Below, piece after piece: positions 32,623-41,828 of a DNA stretch of 47,415 bases (position 1 is the first letter of the stretch; each line of letters begins with the position of its first letter). A program made the position numbers and the translations under genes. Under the pieces are notes generated by a model, which searched no databases, had not been told where the DNA came from, and saw nothing but the letters and a program-made list of their open reading frames with translations. Source of the DNA: Nitrospiraceae bacterium (GTDB lineage: Bacteria > Nitrospirota > Thermodesulfovibrionia > UBA6902); NCBI GenBank assembly GCA_020356065.1, contig CP070632.1, positions 1,350,842 through 1,398,256 of the forward strand. Direction: 5' to 3'.

Positions 32623-33657
32623 GTGAAACTTTCCGATTTTAATTACTCCATCCCTGAAGACCTGATAGCTCAGCATCCTTTACCGCAAAGGGATTTCTCC
32701 AAACTTCTCGTGCTTCACAAAGATACCAACAGGGTTGAACACAGGACATTCAGTGACGTACATGAATATTTTAATCCCGGTGATGTACTCGTTCTGAATG
32801 ATACAAAGGTTATACCGGTGCGTATGAGCGGCAGGAAATCCAGTGGAGGCAAAGCTGAGATAACCCTGCTGCAGGAACTGGGACCGAATAAGTGGGAAGC
32901 TCTTGTTAAAGGACTTAACAGCGGACTGATCTTTATTGAAAAAAATATTAGCGCTAAAGTTACACGTCAGCACGATAACATATGTGAGGTAGAGTTTGCA
33001 TTCACATCTGATACGTATCAGCATAATAAACCTGATATCAGAGATTATATCGAAGAGATAGGGGACATGCCGCTTCCTGTCTATATTAAGAGAAAGTCAA
33101 CAAAATCAGACCGGATGCAATATCAGACCGTATATGCCAAAAAAGAAGGGGCTGTTGCAGCGCCAACAGCCGGACTGCATTTTACTGACAGTTTATTGAA
33201 TAATATTAAGAAAAAAGGTATCTTCGTATGCACAATAACGCTTCATATAGGTTACGGAACATTCAGGCCTGTCAAAGTTACAGAAATTGAAGAACATACT
33301 ATGGATGAAGAACGAATGGAAGTTCCTGATATTACGGCCGAAATTATAAATGCCGCAAAAAAAGAGCGCCGACGGGTAATAGCTGTAGGCACCACGGTTA
33401 CGAGAGCGCTTGAGGCATTTACTGATCAGACAGGCAGACTGCGTCCCGGAACCGGGAGGGCTGGAATATTCATATATCCGGGCTATACATTCAGGGTTCC
33501 GGATGCACTCCTGACGAATTTTCATCTGCCGCAGTCAACTCCCATGATGCTTGCATCAGCCTTTTCAGGACTTCAACTGCTTAAAAAATCATATAAAACT
33601 GCGATATCAGAAAACTACAGATTTTTTTCATACGGTGATGCGATGTTAATACTATAG
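32623..33657 (+). CDS. queA: tRNA preQ1(34) S-adenosylmethionine ribosyltransferase-isomerase QueA
   Basis: QueA moves the ribosyl part of SAM onto preQ1 in tRNA anticodons to form epoxyqueuosine, the substrate of QueH encoded upstream. The 344-residue product shows the typical LSDFNYSIPEDLIAQHPLPQRDFSKLLVL start, DVLVLNDTKVIPVRM, GAVAAPTAGLHFT, and TNFHLPQSTPMMLASAF near the end. The start codon is a GTG with a TAATAC box six bases ahead and no clear ribosome site. Confidence 0.95.
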   Translation: MKLSDFNYSIPEDLIAQHPLPQRDFSKLLVLHKDTNRVEHRTFSDVHEYFNPGDVLVLNDTKVIPVRMSGRKSSGGKAEITLLQELGPNKWEALVKGLNSGLIFIEKNISAKVTRQHDNICEVEFAFTSDTYQHNKPDIRDYIEEIGDMPLPVYIKRKSTKSDRMQYQTVYAKKEGAVAAPTAGLHFTDSLLNNIKKKGIFVCTITLHIGYGTFRPVKVTEIEEHTMDEERMEVPDITAEIINAAKKERRRVIAVGTTVTRALEAFTDQTGRLRPGTGRAGIFIYPGYTFRVPDALLTNFHLPQSTPMMLASAFSGLQLLKKSYKTAISENYRFFSYGDAMLIL

Positions 33658-33659
33658 AT

Positions 33660-33752
33660 CAACAATTGCTCAACAGGAGATCGGTAGTAGAGCAATTATA
33701 GTTAATGCGTGAGCCATTGTTTATCTACTGCTTATCCGTTGTTGAACGATGA
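33660..33752. repeat. degenerate CAACAATTGCTCAACA-type palindrome
   Basis: CAACAATTGCTCAACAGGAG at the left and ATCCGTTGTTGAACGATG at the right are imperfect complements, with inner GGTAGTAGAG/CTACTGC units. The sequence type is the same as the longer palindrome at 41692-41820. It fills the queA-phoH gap. Confidence 0.4.
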
Positions 33753-33779
33753 TTTTTTAAAATTTCTTGAAAATTGGCA

Positions 33780-33785
33780 TATAAT
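33780..33785 (+). promoter_or_regulatory. -10 box of the phoH operon
   Basis: A perfect TATAAT lies 17 bases before the phoH ATG. The best -35 candidate is weak (TTTAAA at 33756-33761, 18 bases upstream). No Shine-Dalgarno sequence is visible, so a very short leader is predicted. Confidence 0.4.
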
Positions 33786-33802
33786 AGTCATATAAGACTC
33801 AA

Positions 33803-34852
33803 ATGGAAAAGGAAAATAATATATTTAGACTTGAATTTGATCTGGGTGAGGAAAAAGATCTTTCATCTGTGTACAGCAGACTTGACTCAACATTGAAAGT
33901 CATGGAAGATGCCCTTGGCATTGAGGCCACGATCAGAGGAAGTAAAATACTCCTTCAGGGAAAAGAGGAACCGGTAACCAAGGCACGGAAGTTTATCAAG
34001 GAGTTCTATTCCATTGATGCCAACGGCTATGTCATCAGTCCTGAGGATATAAAATATGTGTTAAAGGCAGTTGATTCTGCTGTACCTGATGAAACGGCAG
34101 GGCATACTCCTGTTTCAGGGCAGAACGGACCTGCTTCTTTAAAGGATTATTTTTTACGGAACATCCCGGTATCTTCCAAAAACAAGTTTATTGTTCCCCG
34201 ATCTGAGACACAGAAACAGTATATAGATGCTATCAAACAGCATGATATGGTAATCGGGATCGGTCCCGCCGGTACAGGAAAGACCTATCTGGCCATGGCA
34301 ATGGCCATTAACGCGCTTTTAAAGAAACAGGTAAGCAGAATCATCCTTGCAAGACCTGCAGTAGAGGCCGGGGAGCGTCTGGGTTTTCTGCCGGGGGATC
34401 TGTATGAAAAGGTCAATCCCTATCTCAGGCCCCTGTATGACGCTCTCTTTGACATGATGGAGGCTGAAAAGGCATACCGGCTTATCGATAAGGGAATTAT
34501 CGAGATCGCACCTCTGGCATTTATGAGAGGAAGAACGCTGAATGATTCCTTTATTATTCTTGATGAGGCGCAGAACACCACGTCTGAACAGATGAAAATG
34601 TATCTGACAAGGCTTGGATTTAATTCAAAAACAGTCATAACAGGGGATATTACCCAGGTTGATTTGCCCTCGGGGAGGATGTCTGGCCTGGTGGAGGCAG
34701 AGAAACTCCTCAAAGGAATTAAGGGTCTTTGCTTTATTTACTTTTCTGACAGGGATGTGGTAAGACATAGACTCGTACAGAAGATCATAAAGGCTTATGA
34801 AAAATTTGAGAAAAGCCGTAGTATAAGCCATGAAAAAGAAAAAACAGACTGA
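33803..34852 (+). CDS. phoH: PhoH-family ATPase
   Basis: PhoH-like proteins are P-loop ATPases linked to RNA metabolism and found next to ybeY. The 349-residue product has an N-terminal KH-like region (residues ~5-75) and the ATPase core with Walker A GIGPAGTGKTYLAMA near residues 151-165, Walker B FIILDEAQNT near 250-259, and ITGDITQVDLP. It heads a run of four overlapping genes; its end overlaps the HD-domain gene by 23 bases. Confidence 0.94.
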   Translation: MEKENNIFRLEFDLGEEKDLSSVYSRLDSTLKVMEDALGIEATIRGSKILLQGKEEPVTKARKFIKEFYSIDANGYVISPEDIKYVLKAVDSAVPDETAGHTPVSGQNGPASLKDYFLRNIPVSSKNKFIVPRSETQKQYIDAIKQHDMVIGIGPAGTGKTYLAMAMAINALLKKQVSRIILARPAVEAGERLGFLPGDLYEKVNPYLRPLYDALFDMMEAEKAYRLIDKGIIEIAPLAFMRGRTLNDSFIILDEAQNTTSEQMKMYLTRLGFNSKTVITGDITQVDLPSGRMSGLVEAEKLLKGIKGLCFIYFSDRDVVRHRLVQKIIKAYEKFEKSRSISHEKEKTD

Positions 34853-36320
34853 CAAAAAAAAGAAATTCTTCAAGGTCACTGCAACTGACCTGAAAAAGTA
34901 TTCCTTCCTTATACTGTTTACAGCTCTGTTAAGTTTTACAGTCATCAGAAGCAATGTATCGTCGATCGAGACAGTAACCGGCACATCTTTTATTGTCGCC
35001 CTCCTTCTGATCCTTTTGTACAGGGATTTTATACGATACAAGCCTGAGATAAGAAAAGATTTTAAAATGCTATTTCTTATCGGTATCCTTTTGTCAGGCA
35101 ATCTGATCATAGGGCATGGGATCTTCTATGTGCTTGAGGGATTCACAAAATGGATCGGGAATTTCGATCCATCAATGATTGTGTATGCCTTACCTCTGGC
35201 AACCGGCTCCATGCTGACTGCACTTTTGATAGACATACACACAGCCATTGTGTGCACCGTCATAACGAGTCTTGTTGCAGGATTATGGCTTGGCACACCG
35301 CTTTATTCAGTTTTTGTATTCACCACCGGTCTCACAGCAGCTTTTGGAGTTATCAGATGCAAGAAGAGATCAGCCATATGGAGAGCCGGGTTCTCGGTCA
35401 GCCTTGTCGGTATATTCACTTCAATCGCTATCTCTCTGTTCAGGGGGAATTTCATATCAATGGAACCTGTGATGGCGGTCAGCTCAGCATTTATCGGGGG
35501 CATTATTGTTGTCACACTGGTCTCAGCCCTGCTTCCCTTATTTGAAAGCCTGTTCAAGTTGACAACTGATATCAGTCTGCTTGAACTCGTCGATCTTAAC
35601 CATCCATTAATGAAGGAACTGCTTGTTGAGGCCCCCGGAACATACCATCACAGTATAATTGTAGGCAATCTGGCAGAGGCGGCAGCAGAGGCCGTCGGCG
35701 TTAACCCGCTTCTGGCAAGAGTAAGTGCATATTATCATGATATCGGCAAGATAAAGATGCCTGATTACTTTATAGAAAACCAGATCGTATCTTCCAGCAA
35801 ACATGACAAACTGGCTCCCCGGATGAGCAGTCTTATTCTTCTGTCTCATGTAAAGGAAGGCGTTGAGCTGGCAAAGAAGTATAAACTGCCACCGGAGATC
35901 ATAGATATTATTCAGCAGCATCACGGAACATCTGTGCAGACCTTCTTTTATCATAAGGCAAAAGGGCAGAGTGACAATGTTACTCCTATTACAGAAGAAG
36001 ACTTCAGGTATCCGGGTCCCAAGCCCCAGTCGCGGGTGGCTGCACTGGTACTAATGGCCGATGCTGTTGAAGCAGCATCAAGAGTACTTACCGACTGTTC
36101 TCCCGCAAGAGTGTCCCTGCTTGTTGACAGGATCATTAACCACTGTTTCATTGATGGACAGCTGGATAACTGCGAACTTACTTTTAAGGACATCCGTGAA
36201 ATCAGGAGTAATTTTGTTTTCCTTTTGACAAGCATGTACCATAGACGCATTCAATATCCGGGTTTTGATATCGATCATGAAGGTACTCATAAAGAACCAG
36301 CAAAGGCATCGACCTCTTGA
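34830..36320 (+). CDS. 7TM-HD phosphohydrolase (PgpH-like), lacking the extracellular domain
   Basis: The product resembles PgpH/YqfF-type proteins, which degrade the second messenger cyclic di-AMP. Seven or so membrane helices occupy residues ~22-235, and the cytoplasmic HD domain follows with GTYHHSIIVGNLAEAAA, YYHDIGKIKMPDYFIENQ, LLSHVKEGVELAKKY and IIQQHHGT, all metal-binding His/Asp residues being present. Family members are usually about 700-800 residues, with a 200-300-residue extracellular domain after the first helix; here only about 10 residues separate helix 1 from helix 2, so that domain is missing at 496 residues total. It overlaps phoH and ybeY. Confidence 0.88.
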   Translation: MKKKKQTDKKKKFFKVTATDLKKYSFLILFTALLSFTVIRSNVSSIETVTGTSFIVALLLILLYRDFIRYKPEIRKDFKMLFLIGILLSGNLIIGHGIFYVLEGFTKWIGNFDPSMIVYALPLATGSMLTALLIDIHTAIVCTVITSLVAGLWLGTPLYSVFVFTTGLTAAFGVIRCKKRSAIWRAGFSVSLVGIFTSIAISLFRGNFISMEPVMAVSSAFIGGIIVVTLVSALLPLFESLFKLTTDISLLELVDLNHPLMKELLVEAPGTYHHSIIVGNLAEAAAEAVGVNPLLARVSAYYHDIGKIKMPDYFIENQIVSSSKHDKLAPRMSSLILLSHVKEGVELAKKYKLPPEIIDIIQQHHGTSVQTFFYHKAKGQSDNVTPITEEDFRYPGPKPQSRVAALVLMADAVEAASRVLTDCSPARVSLLVDRIINHCFIDGQLDNCELTFKDIREIRSNFVFLLTSMYHRRIQYPGFDIDHEGTHKEPAKASTS

Positions 36321-36720
36321 CAGATCCACAATCCTGAATGCGGCCAGCAATATCCTTTCCCTGATAAACCAGTCAATGGCTGAATTAAGCATTCTTTTTG
36401 TTGGTGATAAAAAGATGCTTGAACTGAACAGCATGTACCGAGGGAAAAACAAAACAACTGACGTTCTTTCTTTTGATGCCCGCATCCCCGTGGACATCAG
36501 TGATGGTCATGATGTTCTTGGCGACATTGTCATCAGCGTGCCTCAGGCAGCATCCCAGGCAAATGCTGCACATATTGATTTTTATGATGAACTGCGCAGA
36601 TTATTGATTCACGGTATCCTTCACCTGAATGGATATGACCACGAAACCTCGCCTTACATGTCCCGGAAAATGCAGAAAAAAGAAGAGGAGATATTCGATG
36701 CCCTTAAGAAAATGGATTAA
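36277..36720 (+). CDS. ybeY: endoribonuclease YbeY (rRNA maturation factor)
   Basis: YbeY is a zinc-dependent enzyme needed for 16S rRNA 3'-end maturation and ribosome quality control. The 147-residue product has the metal-binding HGILHLNGYDH motif near residues 109-119, preceded by LRRLLI, and the typical YRGKNKTTDVLSF strand. ATG 36277 (MKVLIKNQQ) is preferred over the upstream TTG. It overlaps the HD gene by 44 bases and the dgkA-PAP2 gene by 23 bases. Confidence 0.95.
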   Translation: MKVLIKNQQRHRPLDRSTILNAASNILSLINQSMAELSILFVGDKKMLELNSMYRGKNKTTDVLSFDARIPVDISDGHDVLGDIVISVPQAASQANAAHIDFYDELRRLLIHGILHLNGYDHETSPYMSRKMQKKEEEIFDALKKMD

Positions 36721-37396
36721 AAGTGCGAACTTTGCAATAGAGGGCATTCTCCACGCTGCAAAAACACAGAGGCATATGAGATATCATCTGTACGCATCTG
36801 TCCTGATTCTGTTGTTAAGTTTCAGTCTTGGTATCGGCTGGATCGAGTTCATCGCCCTTGTAGTCCTGTCAATCATCGTTATTTCGGTTGAGATGATCAA
36901 CACCGCAATTGAATCAATAGCCGATGTACTTTTCAAGGAATACGACCCCAGAGCAAAGGCGATAAAGGACATTTCTGCCGGTGCTGTCCTGATTACCGCC
37001 ATCGGAGCGGTTGTAATAGGATACATAGTACTCTTTGAGCCACTCAAAAATATGTTTTATTCCGGCATTACCATCGCAAAACATACGGAGGGGGACGTGG
37101 CAATTGTTGCATTGATTATCGTGCTGATACTGGTGGTCATAATTAAGGCATATCTCGGGACCGGCGAACCATTACGAGGAGGCATGCCGAGCGGACATGC
37201 AGCTGTGGCTTTTTCTGTATGGGTTGCAATCACTTTTCTTACGGAGAGTTTCATCCCGTCCTTGCTTATATTTATAATGGCGATTTTTATTGCCCAGAGC
37301 AGAGTCAATATCGGAATACACAAACCCATTGAGGTAGTACTGGGCGCGTTGCTCGGATCGATTGTAACATTCCTATTATTTAAGATTTTTTCATGA
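36698..37396 (+). CDS. diacylglycerol kinase-PAP2 phosphatase fusion
   Basis: One 232-residue chain joins two membrane enzymes. Residues ~1-120 are a DgkA-type diacylglycerol/undecaprenol kinase, with NFAIEGILHAAKTQRHMRYHLYA, the EMINTAIESIAD active-site helix and DPRAKAIKDISAGAVL. Residues ~140-232 resemble a PAP2 phosphatase half, with RGGMPSGHAAVAFSV (the SGH motif) and QSRVNIGIHKPIEVVLGALLGS (with His). The classical KxxxxxxRP element of PAP2 is not obvious. Kinase and phosphatase acting on the same lipid carrier is plausible. The start ATG 36698 has a GAGGAG ribosome site inside ybeY. Confidence 0.85.
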   Translation: MPLRKWIKSANFAIEGILHAAKTQRHMRYHLYASVLILLLSFSLGIGWIEFIALVVLSIIVISVEMINTAIESIADVLFKEYDPRAKAIKDISAGAVLITAIGAVVIGYIVLFEPLKNMFYSGITIAKHTEGDVAIVALIIVLILVVIIKAYLGTGEPLRGGMPSGHAAVAFSVWVAITFLTESFIPSLLIFIMAIFIAQSRVNIGIHKPIEVVLGALLGSIVTFLLFKIFS

Positions 37397-37474
37397 CTGC
37401 CAGCTTAGTTTACCCTCTGTTATTCTCACCTTGAAATGAGATCATCCGCAGCAGACCGATACCTGCATTTAAGT

Positions 37475-37480
37475 TATAAT
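37475..37480 (+). promoter_or_regulatory. -10 box before the 146-residue membrane protein gene
   Basis: A perfect TATAAT ends 16 bases before the ATG at 37497. The -35 region is weak. There is no ribosome site. Confidence 0.35.
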
Positions 37481-37496
37481 ATTTGCGTAACAGATA

Positions 37497-37937
37497 ATGA
37501 GCACAATGTTAAGTAAATTCGATCCTGCTGTTGATAAGCGCTTTCTGATAGCACTCTCAGGATTCATATGGAGTGCTATTGGTGTATTGTTATGCAGCAC
37601 CGCCTATAGCTGGTTGACTATGGAACATGTCCGGTCTGGCCCGCTGCTGGTAATATCAGGAATATTGCTTGCACTCACAATACATCATTTTGGATTTCTT
37701 AAAATCGCCAACAGAAACATCGACCGTATTTTGTCAAAAAAAGGGAAAGTATGCATCTTCGGTTTTCAGCCATGGAAAAGCTATATGATTATTCTTATTA
37801 TGATAAGTATGGGCGCAGTTCTAAGGCAGTCGCCGCTGCCCAAACCATATCTGTCTGTCATTTACATAGGGTTCGGTGGGGCAATGTTTCTTTCAAGTTT
37901 TCGATATTACAGAATTTTTTATAAAAAAATGTTCTGA
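37497..37937 (+). CDS. hypothetical membrane protein, about four helices
   Basis: The 146-residue product has helices at about 18-40 (ALSGFIWSAIGVLLCSTAYSWL), 48-66, 95-108 and 117-132, and a conserved-looking cytoplasmic loop of the form KGKVCIFGFQPWKSYMIILIM with RQSPLPKPYL after it. I recognise no named family, though the clear polar motifs suggest a conserved one. It stands alone between the dgkA-PAP2 gene and rpmH, in the same direction as both. Confidence 0.65.
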   Translation: MSTMLSKFDPAVDKRFLIALSGFIWSAIGVLLCSTAYSWLTMEHVRSGPLLVISGILLALTIHHFGFLKIANRNIDRILSKKGKVCIFGFQPWKSYMIILIMISMGAVLRQSPLPKPYLSVIYIGFGGAMFLSSFRYYRIFYKKMF

Positions 37938-38078
37938 TCAATGACATCACGTCTCATCTCCTTCATAATTATTTTCCCCTGTATATTTGATTTTTTAAAA
38001 TTCTATAAGTAGAATATTAAGTCTGAATTCGCATAGTATATGGATAAGTTGCGCATATAGCATGTTAAGGAGACTGTA

Positions 38079-38216
38079 ATGACATACACAACCTATCGTC
38101 CTCATAATAAAAAACGTAAAAGAACTCATGGCTTTCGTGAAAGAATGAGTACCCCGGGCGGTCGTCGCATCATAAAGAACAGACGGTCAAAGGGACGCAA
38201 GAGACTGGCTGTATAA
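38079..38216 (+). CDS. rpmH: 50S ribosomal protein L34
   Basis: L34 is a small, very basic protein of the large ribosomal subunit. The 45-residue product reads as a typical L34: [46 protein letters not shown] ribosome site precedes the ATG. The yidD gene begins only 46 bases after the stop. rnpA, which normally follows rpmH, is absent. Confidence 0.96.
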   Translation: MTYTTYRPHNKKRKRTHGFRERMSTPGGRRIIKNRRSKGRKRLAV

Positions 38217-38262
38217 TGCCGTTAATCTTCTGTTTATCTTATTTTCAACACAAAAGGAAAAA

Positions 38263-38490
38263 GTGAAGGCGTTAGTTCTTTTTGCTTTTAACATATACAG
38301 GAAATGTATTTCGCCTTTTTTACCTCAATCCTGCAGATTTCATCCATCGTGTTCAACATACTGTTCAGCAGCCGTGGAGAGATATGGTATTGCAAGAGGG
38401 GGATGGCTTTCATTTAAAAGGATCATGAAGTGTCACCCGCTTCACCCTGGCGGCTATGATCCTTTGGAACATCCGGAAAATTCCCGTTAA
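38263..38490 (+). CDS. yidD: membrane protein insertion efficiency factor YidD
   Basis: YidD is a small membrane-associated protein that assists YidC. The 75-residue product shows the family hallmark CISPFLPQSCRFHPSCSTYCSAAVERYG and GGWLSFKRIMKCHPLHPGGYDP. The start is a GTG with AAGGAAAAA before it. yidC follows after 19 bases. Confidence 0.95.
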   Translation: MKALVLFAFNIYRKCISPFLPQSCRFHPSCSTYCSAAVERYGIARGGWLSFKRIMKCHPLHPGGYDPLEHPENSR

Positions 38491-38509
38491 CATTTTTTAA
38501 GAAATAACT

Positions 38510-40051
38510 ATGGAAAAAAGAACAATTCTGGCCGTTGTTTTATCAGTATCAATACTGCTCATCTGGTCTTATCTATTTCCGACAAAACAGGCTCCTCAAA
38601 GACCTGCTCCGTTACCTGAACAGCAGGCACCTGTTCAGACTGACACACCGACACAGGCACCCCCTGTCCATCAGCCCCCTTCAATTCCTGTTCAACCAAT
38701 AGCTCCGGCATATGGAGAAGGTGAAGAGGTCACTGTTGAAACTGATCTGTACAGGGCTGTTTTTTCTACAAGAGGTGCGATCGTTACATCATGGGAACTT
38801 AAAGAATATGATGACAAGAACGGCAATCCTGTTTCTCTTCTCAGGGCCCGCGGTGTGGTCCCTTCGCTGGGAATACTGTTTGAGGACGAAAACCGCAACC
38901 TTCCGCAGCAGCTGATTTTCAGCTCGTCCGCCGAAAGCCTGATACTGTCTCAAGAGGGAAAACAGAGCGGGGAGATTGTATTCTCATATAATGAAAACGG
39001 TATCGCCATATCAAAGCGATTTGTTTTTTATAACGATGATTATAAGGTCGACCTCTCACTTAAAACACAGAATACTCCATCATACATGCTCCCGATCGGT
39101 ACCGATTTCGGCGTATATAACAAAGACCAGCGAGAGCACAAGGGACCCATTCTGCTCATTGATACTGATAAGGAAACCTTTGATGATGGCATGGAAAGCC
39201 CTGAATATTTTACAGGCAACATAGGCTGGATAGCCCAGGAAGACAATTATTTTGCCGCTGCACTTATACCGGTCACGCCGTATGAAGGTGTCAGCGTGTG
39301 GAAAGAAAGGGCAGCCGCTGAAATTGCATTCAAGCTGAAACCACAGGACCACAATTTTATATTCTACGCAGGACCAAAGGAATATGATCGCCTTGAGAAA
39401 CTGAATTCAGGACTGGAACACATCGTGGACTTCGGCTGGTTCACCGTTGTTGCCCTTCCCCTGTTTCTGGTTTTGAAATTTTTCTATTCATTCCTGGGTA
39501 ACTATGGCTGGGCAATCGTCCTGCTCACCATCGTTACAAGAGTACCATTTATTCCCATTCTGATGAAAAGTCAGAAATCAATGAAGAAAATGCAGAAGGT
39601 CCAACCGTTGATGGCCGAGATCAAGGAGAAATATAAAAAAGATGCAGCCAAAATGCAGAAGGAGATGACCGCGCTTTACAAAAAGCACAAGGTCAATCCT
39701 ATTGGCGGCTGTCTGCCCATGTTTTTGCAGATCCCTGTGTTTATCGCGCTCTTTAATGTACTCCAGAAAGCCATTGAACTGCGGGGAGCGCCTTTTGTTC
39801 TCTGGATCACGGACCTCTCTGTAAAAGACCCCTATTATGTTCTTCCCATTGTCATGGGAGCTACCATGGTTCTGCAGCAGAAGATGACACCCTCTGCCAT
39901 GGACCCGAAACAGGCCAAGATGATGATGCTCATGCCCATCGTGTTTACCTTCATGTTTTTAAGTTTCTCATCAGGTCTGGTTCTTTACTGGCTGGTCAAT
40001 AATATTCTGGGCATTGCACAGCAGTTTTACGCGAATAAAAAGGCCGACTGA
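38510..40051 (+). CDS. yidC: membrane protein insertase YidC
   Basis: YidC inserts proteins into the inner membrane alone or with SecYEG. The 513-residue Gram-negative type begins with an N-terminal helix (TILAVVLSVSILLIWSYLF), a proline-rich stretch (residues ~26-68), a periplasmic beta-sandwich domain (~70-300) and the conserved five-helix core with GNYGWAIVLLTIVTRVPFIPILMKSQKSMKKMQ and NPIGGCLPMFLQIPVFIALFNVL. The large periplasmic domain supports a Gram-negative host. jag, often next, is absent. Confidence 0.96.
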   Translation: MEKRTILAVVLSVSILLIWSYLFPTKQAPQRPAPLPEQQAPVQTDTPTQAPPVHQPPSIPVQPIAPAYGEGEEVTVETDLYRAVFSTRGAIVTSWELKEYDDKNGNPVSLLRARGVVPSLGILFEDENRNLPQQLIFSSSAESLILSQEGKQSGEIVFSYNENGIAISKRFVFYNDDYKVDLSLKTQNTPSYMLPIGTDFGVYNKDQREHKGPILLIDTDKETFDDGMESPEYFTGNIGWIAQEDNYFAAALIPVTPYEGVSVWKERAAAEIAFKLKPQDHNFIFYAGPKEYDRLEKLNSGLEHIVDFGWFTVVALPLFLVLKFFYSFLGNYGWAIVLLTIVTRVPFIPILMKSQKSMKKMQKVQPLMAEIKEKYKKDAAKMQKEMTALYKKHKVNPIGGCLPMFLQIPVFIALFNVLQKAIELRGAPFVLWITDLSVKDPYYVLPIVMGATMVLQQKMTPSAMDPKQAKMMMLMPIVFTFMFLSFSSGLVLYWLVNNILGIAQQFYANKKAD

Positions 40052-40319
40052 CCATCCGTCTTCATAACCTGCAGATTCAAACTCAATAAGAAACAGATAT
40101 CTTAAGGATGTGTCCCTATTCTATGTGTAACTCCACAGCAGATCTGAGAGCTATAAAAAGATATCAGTGTCCGGCAGTTCTTTAGCCGGTATCCAGTTCC
40201 TTATGGAAAGACTCTGGACTCCCGCTTAATAAATCGAGGGAATGACAAAAAAAGAAAAGAGTACATGATTAATCTATATACACCTGACAACCCCTGCCCC
40301 TTCCCTGTAAACTAATACC
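40052..40319. other. yidC-mnmE gap with promoter and a CTCCCGC-type repeat
   Basis: The gap contains a repeat of the form ACTCTGGACTCCCGCTTAATAAATCGAGGGAATGAC (about 40207-40243), a hairpin-forming sequence of a type frequent in intergenic regions of such genomes. A likely mnmE promoter follows at 40284-40313. No jag gene and no other frame is supported. Confidence 0.45.
40284..40313 (+). promoter_or_regulatory. candidate promoter of mnmE, probably leaderless
   Basis: CTGACA (40284-40289), 18 bases, TAAACT (40308-40313) ends six bases before the mnmE ATG at 40320. No ribosome site is present, so transcription would start at about the A of the ATG. Confidence 0.4.
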
Positions 40320-41687
40320 ATGCATACTGATGATACGATTGCTGCCATCTCAACGCCCGCTGGACAGGGCGGTATTGGCATTGTCCGGCTGAGCGGTAAA
40401 GACGCAATAAAAATCGCGGACAGTATTTTCCGGTCTTCCAAAAAACACAGGATAAACAAAACCAGATCTCACAGAATCCTCTACGGCCATATCCTGGACC
40501 CTGACAGCAAAGAGCCTGTCGATGAAGTGCTCATTTCCGTAATGAAAGCACCCAGGACTTTTACGAGAGAGGACATCATCGAAATAAACTGTCATGGCGG
40601 AGCAGTATCAATCAGAAGGGTGCTTCAACTCGTTATAGACAATGGTGCCCGACTTGCCAATCCCGGGGAATTCACACAAAGGGCTTTTCTCAACGGACGA
40701 ATAGATCTTGCCCAGGCTGAGGCAGTGCTGGATGTTATAAACTCCCGTACTATTGAGAGCCAGAAGACCGCGGTTAACCAGCTCAAAGGGAATTTATCAG
40801 GAAAAATACGAAAGATCAGGGAGGAGCTGATCGACCTTGCAGCACTTGTCGAGACCTATATAGACTTTCCTGAAGAGGACATGGAACCATTATCTTTAAA
40901 AGACATGCATAACCGGTCCTTAAAGATTTCGAAGGCCCTTGAGAAACTGATTGACAGCGCAAAGTATGGATTGATTCTCAGAGAAGGCTTACGAACAGCC
41001 ATTGTCGGCAGGCCAAATGTCGGCAAGTCATCGCTGCTCAATGCGCTTGTTGAGAAGGACAGGGCTATTGTGACTGAAGCTCCCGGCACAACCAGGGACG
41101 TGATCGAGGAGTATCTGAACATTCAGGGGCTTCCCCTCAGGATAATGGATACAGCAGGTATCAGAAGCGTTGAAGATATTGCTGAAAAGGAGGGTGTCAG
41201 GAGAAGCCTCAAAGCCATCGAGGATGCAGATCTGGTTCTTCTGGTTCTTGACGGAAGCGAACCCCTTCATAAAACGGATAAAGAGCTCATTGACAAATCA
41301 AAAAACAAAAAACGGATACCCGTGATAAATAAAACAGACCTCTCACAAAAATTAAAGATCGACAACTTAAAAAAAGACTCTGTGAAAATCTCTGCCAAAA
41401 AAGGGACAGGCCTCAGCAGGCTTAAAAATAAAATTGTAACCACAGCTCTCAATGGAAACACTGGGAGCAATACGGAAGCCGTTACCAATATCAGACATGT
41501 TCATGCTCTGGAAAAGACCCTCGCTTCATTACATGCATTCAGGGAAGAAATGCATAAGCGAACATCTCCAGAGTTTCTATCCGTAGAGCTGAGAGAAGCA
41601 CTGGACGCGGTTGGTGAGATTATCGGAATTACCACCCCCGATGACATTCTCAAAAGGATCTTCAGCAGTTTCTGTATAGGAAAATAA
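40320..41687 (+). CDS. mnmE: tRNA modification GTPase MnmE (TrmE)
   Basis: MnmE works with MnmG to modify wobble uridines of tRNA (cmnm5U34). The 455-residue product has the N-terminal folate-binding domain ([24 protein letters not shown]), the GTPase domain with [14 protein letters not shown] near residues 223-236, [16 protein letters not shown] and NKTD, and the C-terminal catalytic Cys in the FCIGK ending. All key motifs are intact. Confidence 0.97.
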   Translation: MHTDDTIAAISTPAGQGGIGIVRLSGKDAIKIADSIFRSSKKHRINKTRSHRILYGHILDPDSKEPVDEVLISVMKAPRTFTREDIIEINCHGGAVSIRRVLQLVIDNGARLANPGEFTQRAFLNGRIDLAQAEAVLDVINSRTIESQKTAVNQLKGNLSGKIRKIREELIDLAALVETYIDFPEEDMEPLSLKDMHNRSLKISKALEKLIDSAKYGLILREGLRTAIVGRPNVGKSSLLNALVEKDRAIVTEAPGTTRDVIEEYLNIQGLPLRIMDTAGIRSVEDIAEKEGVRRSLKAIEDADLVLLVLDGSEPLHKTDKELIDKSKNKKRIPVINKTDLSQKLKIDNLKKDSVKISAKKGTGLSRLKNKIVTTALNGNTGSNTEAVTNIRHVHALEKTLASLHAFREEMHKRTSPEFLSVELREALDAVGEIIGITTPDDILKRIFSSFCIGK

Positions 41688-41691
41688 TATT

Positions 41692-41820
41692 ACAATAGTT
41701 CCGCAATAGTTTAAAAGTAGCTCCACAGTGGTTCAACAGTTGTTTAAAAAGGATCGAACTATTTTTGAACAATCATTGAACCATTTTAAAACTAGTATTG
41801 TTCTATTGTTGAACTATTGT
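41692..41820. repeat. 129-base palindrome between mnmE and the cation transporter
   Basis: ACAATAGTTCCGCAATAG (41692-41709) pairs with CTATTGTTGAACTATTGT (41803-41820) in 16 of 18 positions, and imperfect pairing continues inward through GTGGTTCAACAGTTGTTTAAAA/TTGAACCATTTTAAAAC-type units to the centre near 41760. It would fold as one long hairpin. The same unit type occurs before phoH (33660-33752). The right arm abuts the promoter of the next gene. Confidence 0.75.
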
Positions 41821-41828
41821 CGTTCATG

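Noticed and set aside
37938-38078. Replication origin next to rpmH
   Set aside because: Only one DnaA-box-like sequence (TATGGATAA) is seen and no dnaA or dnaN is nearby.
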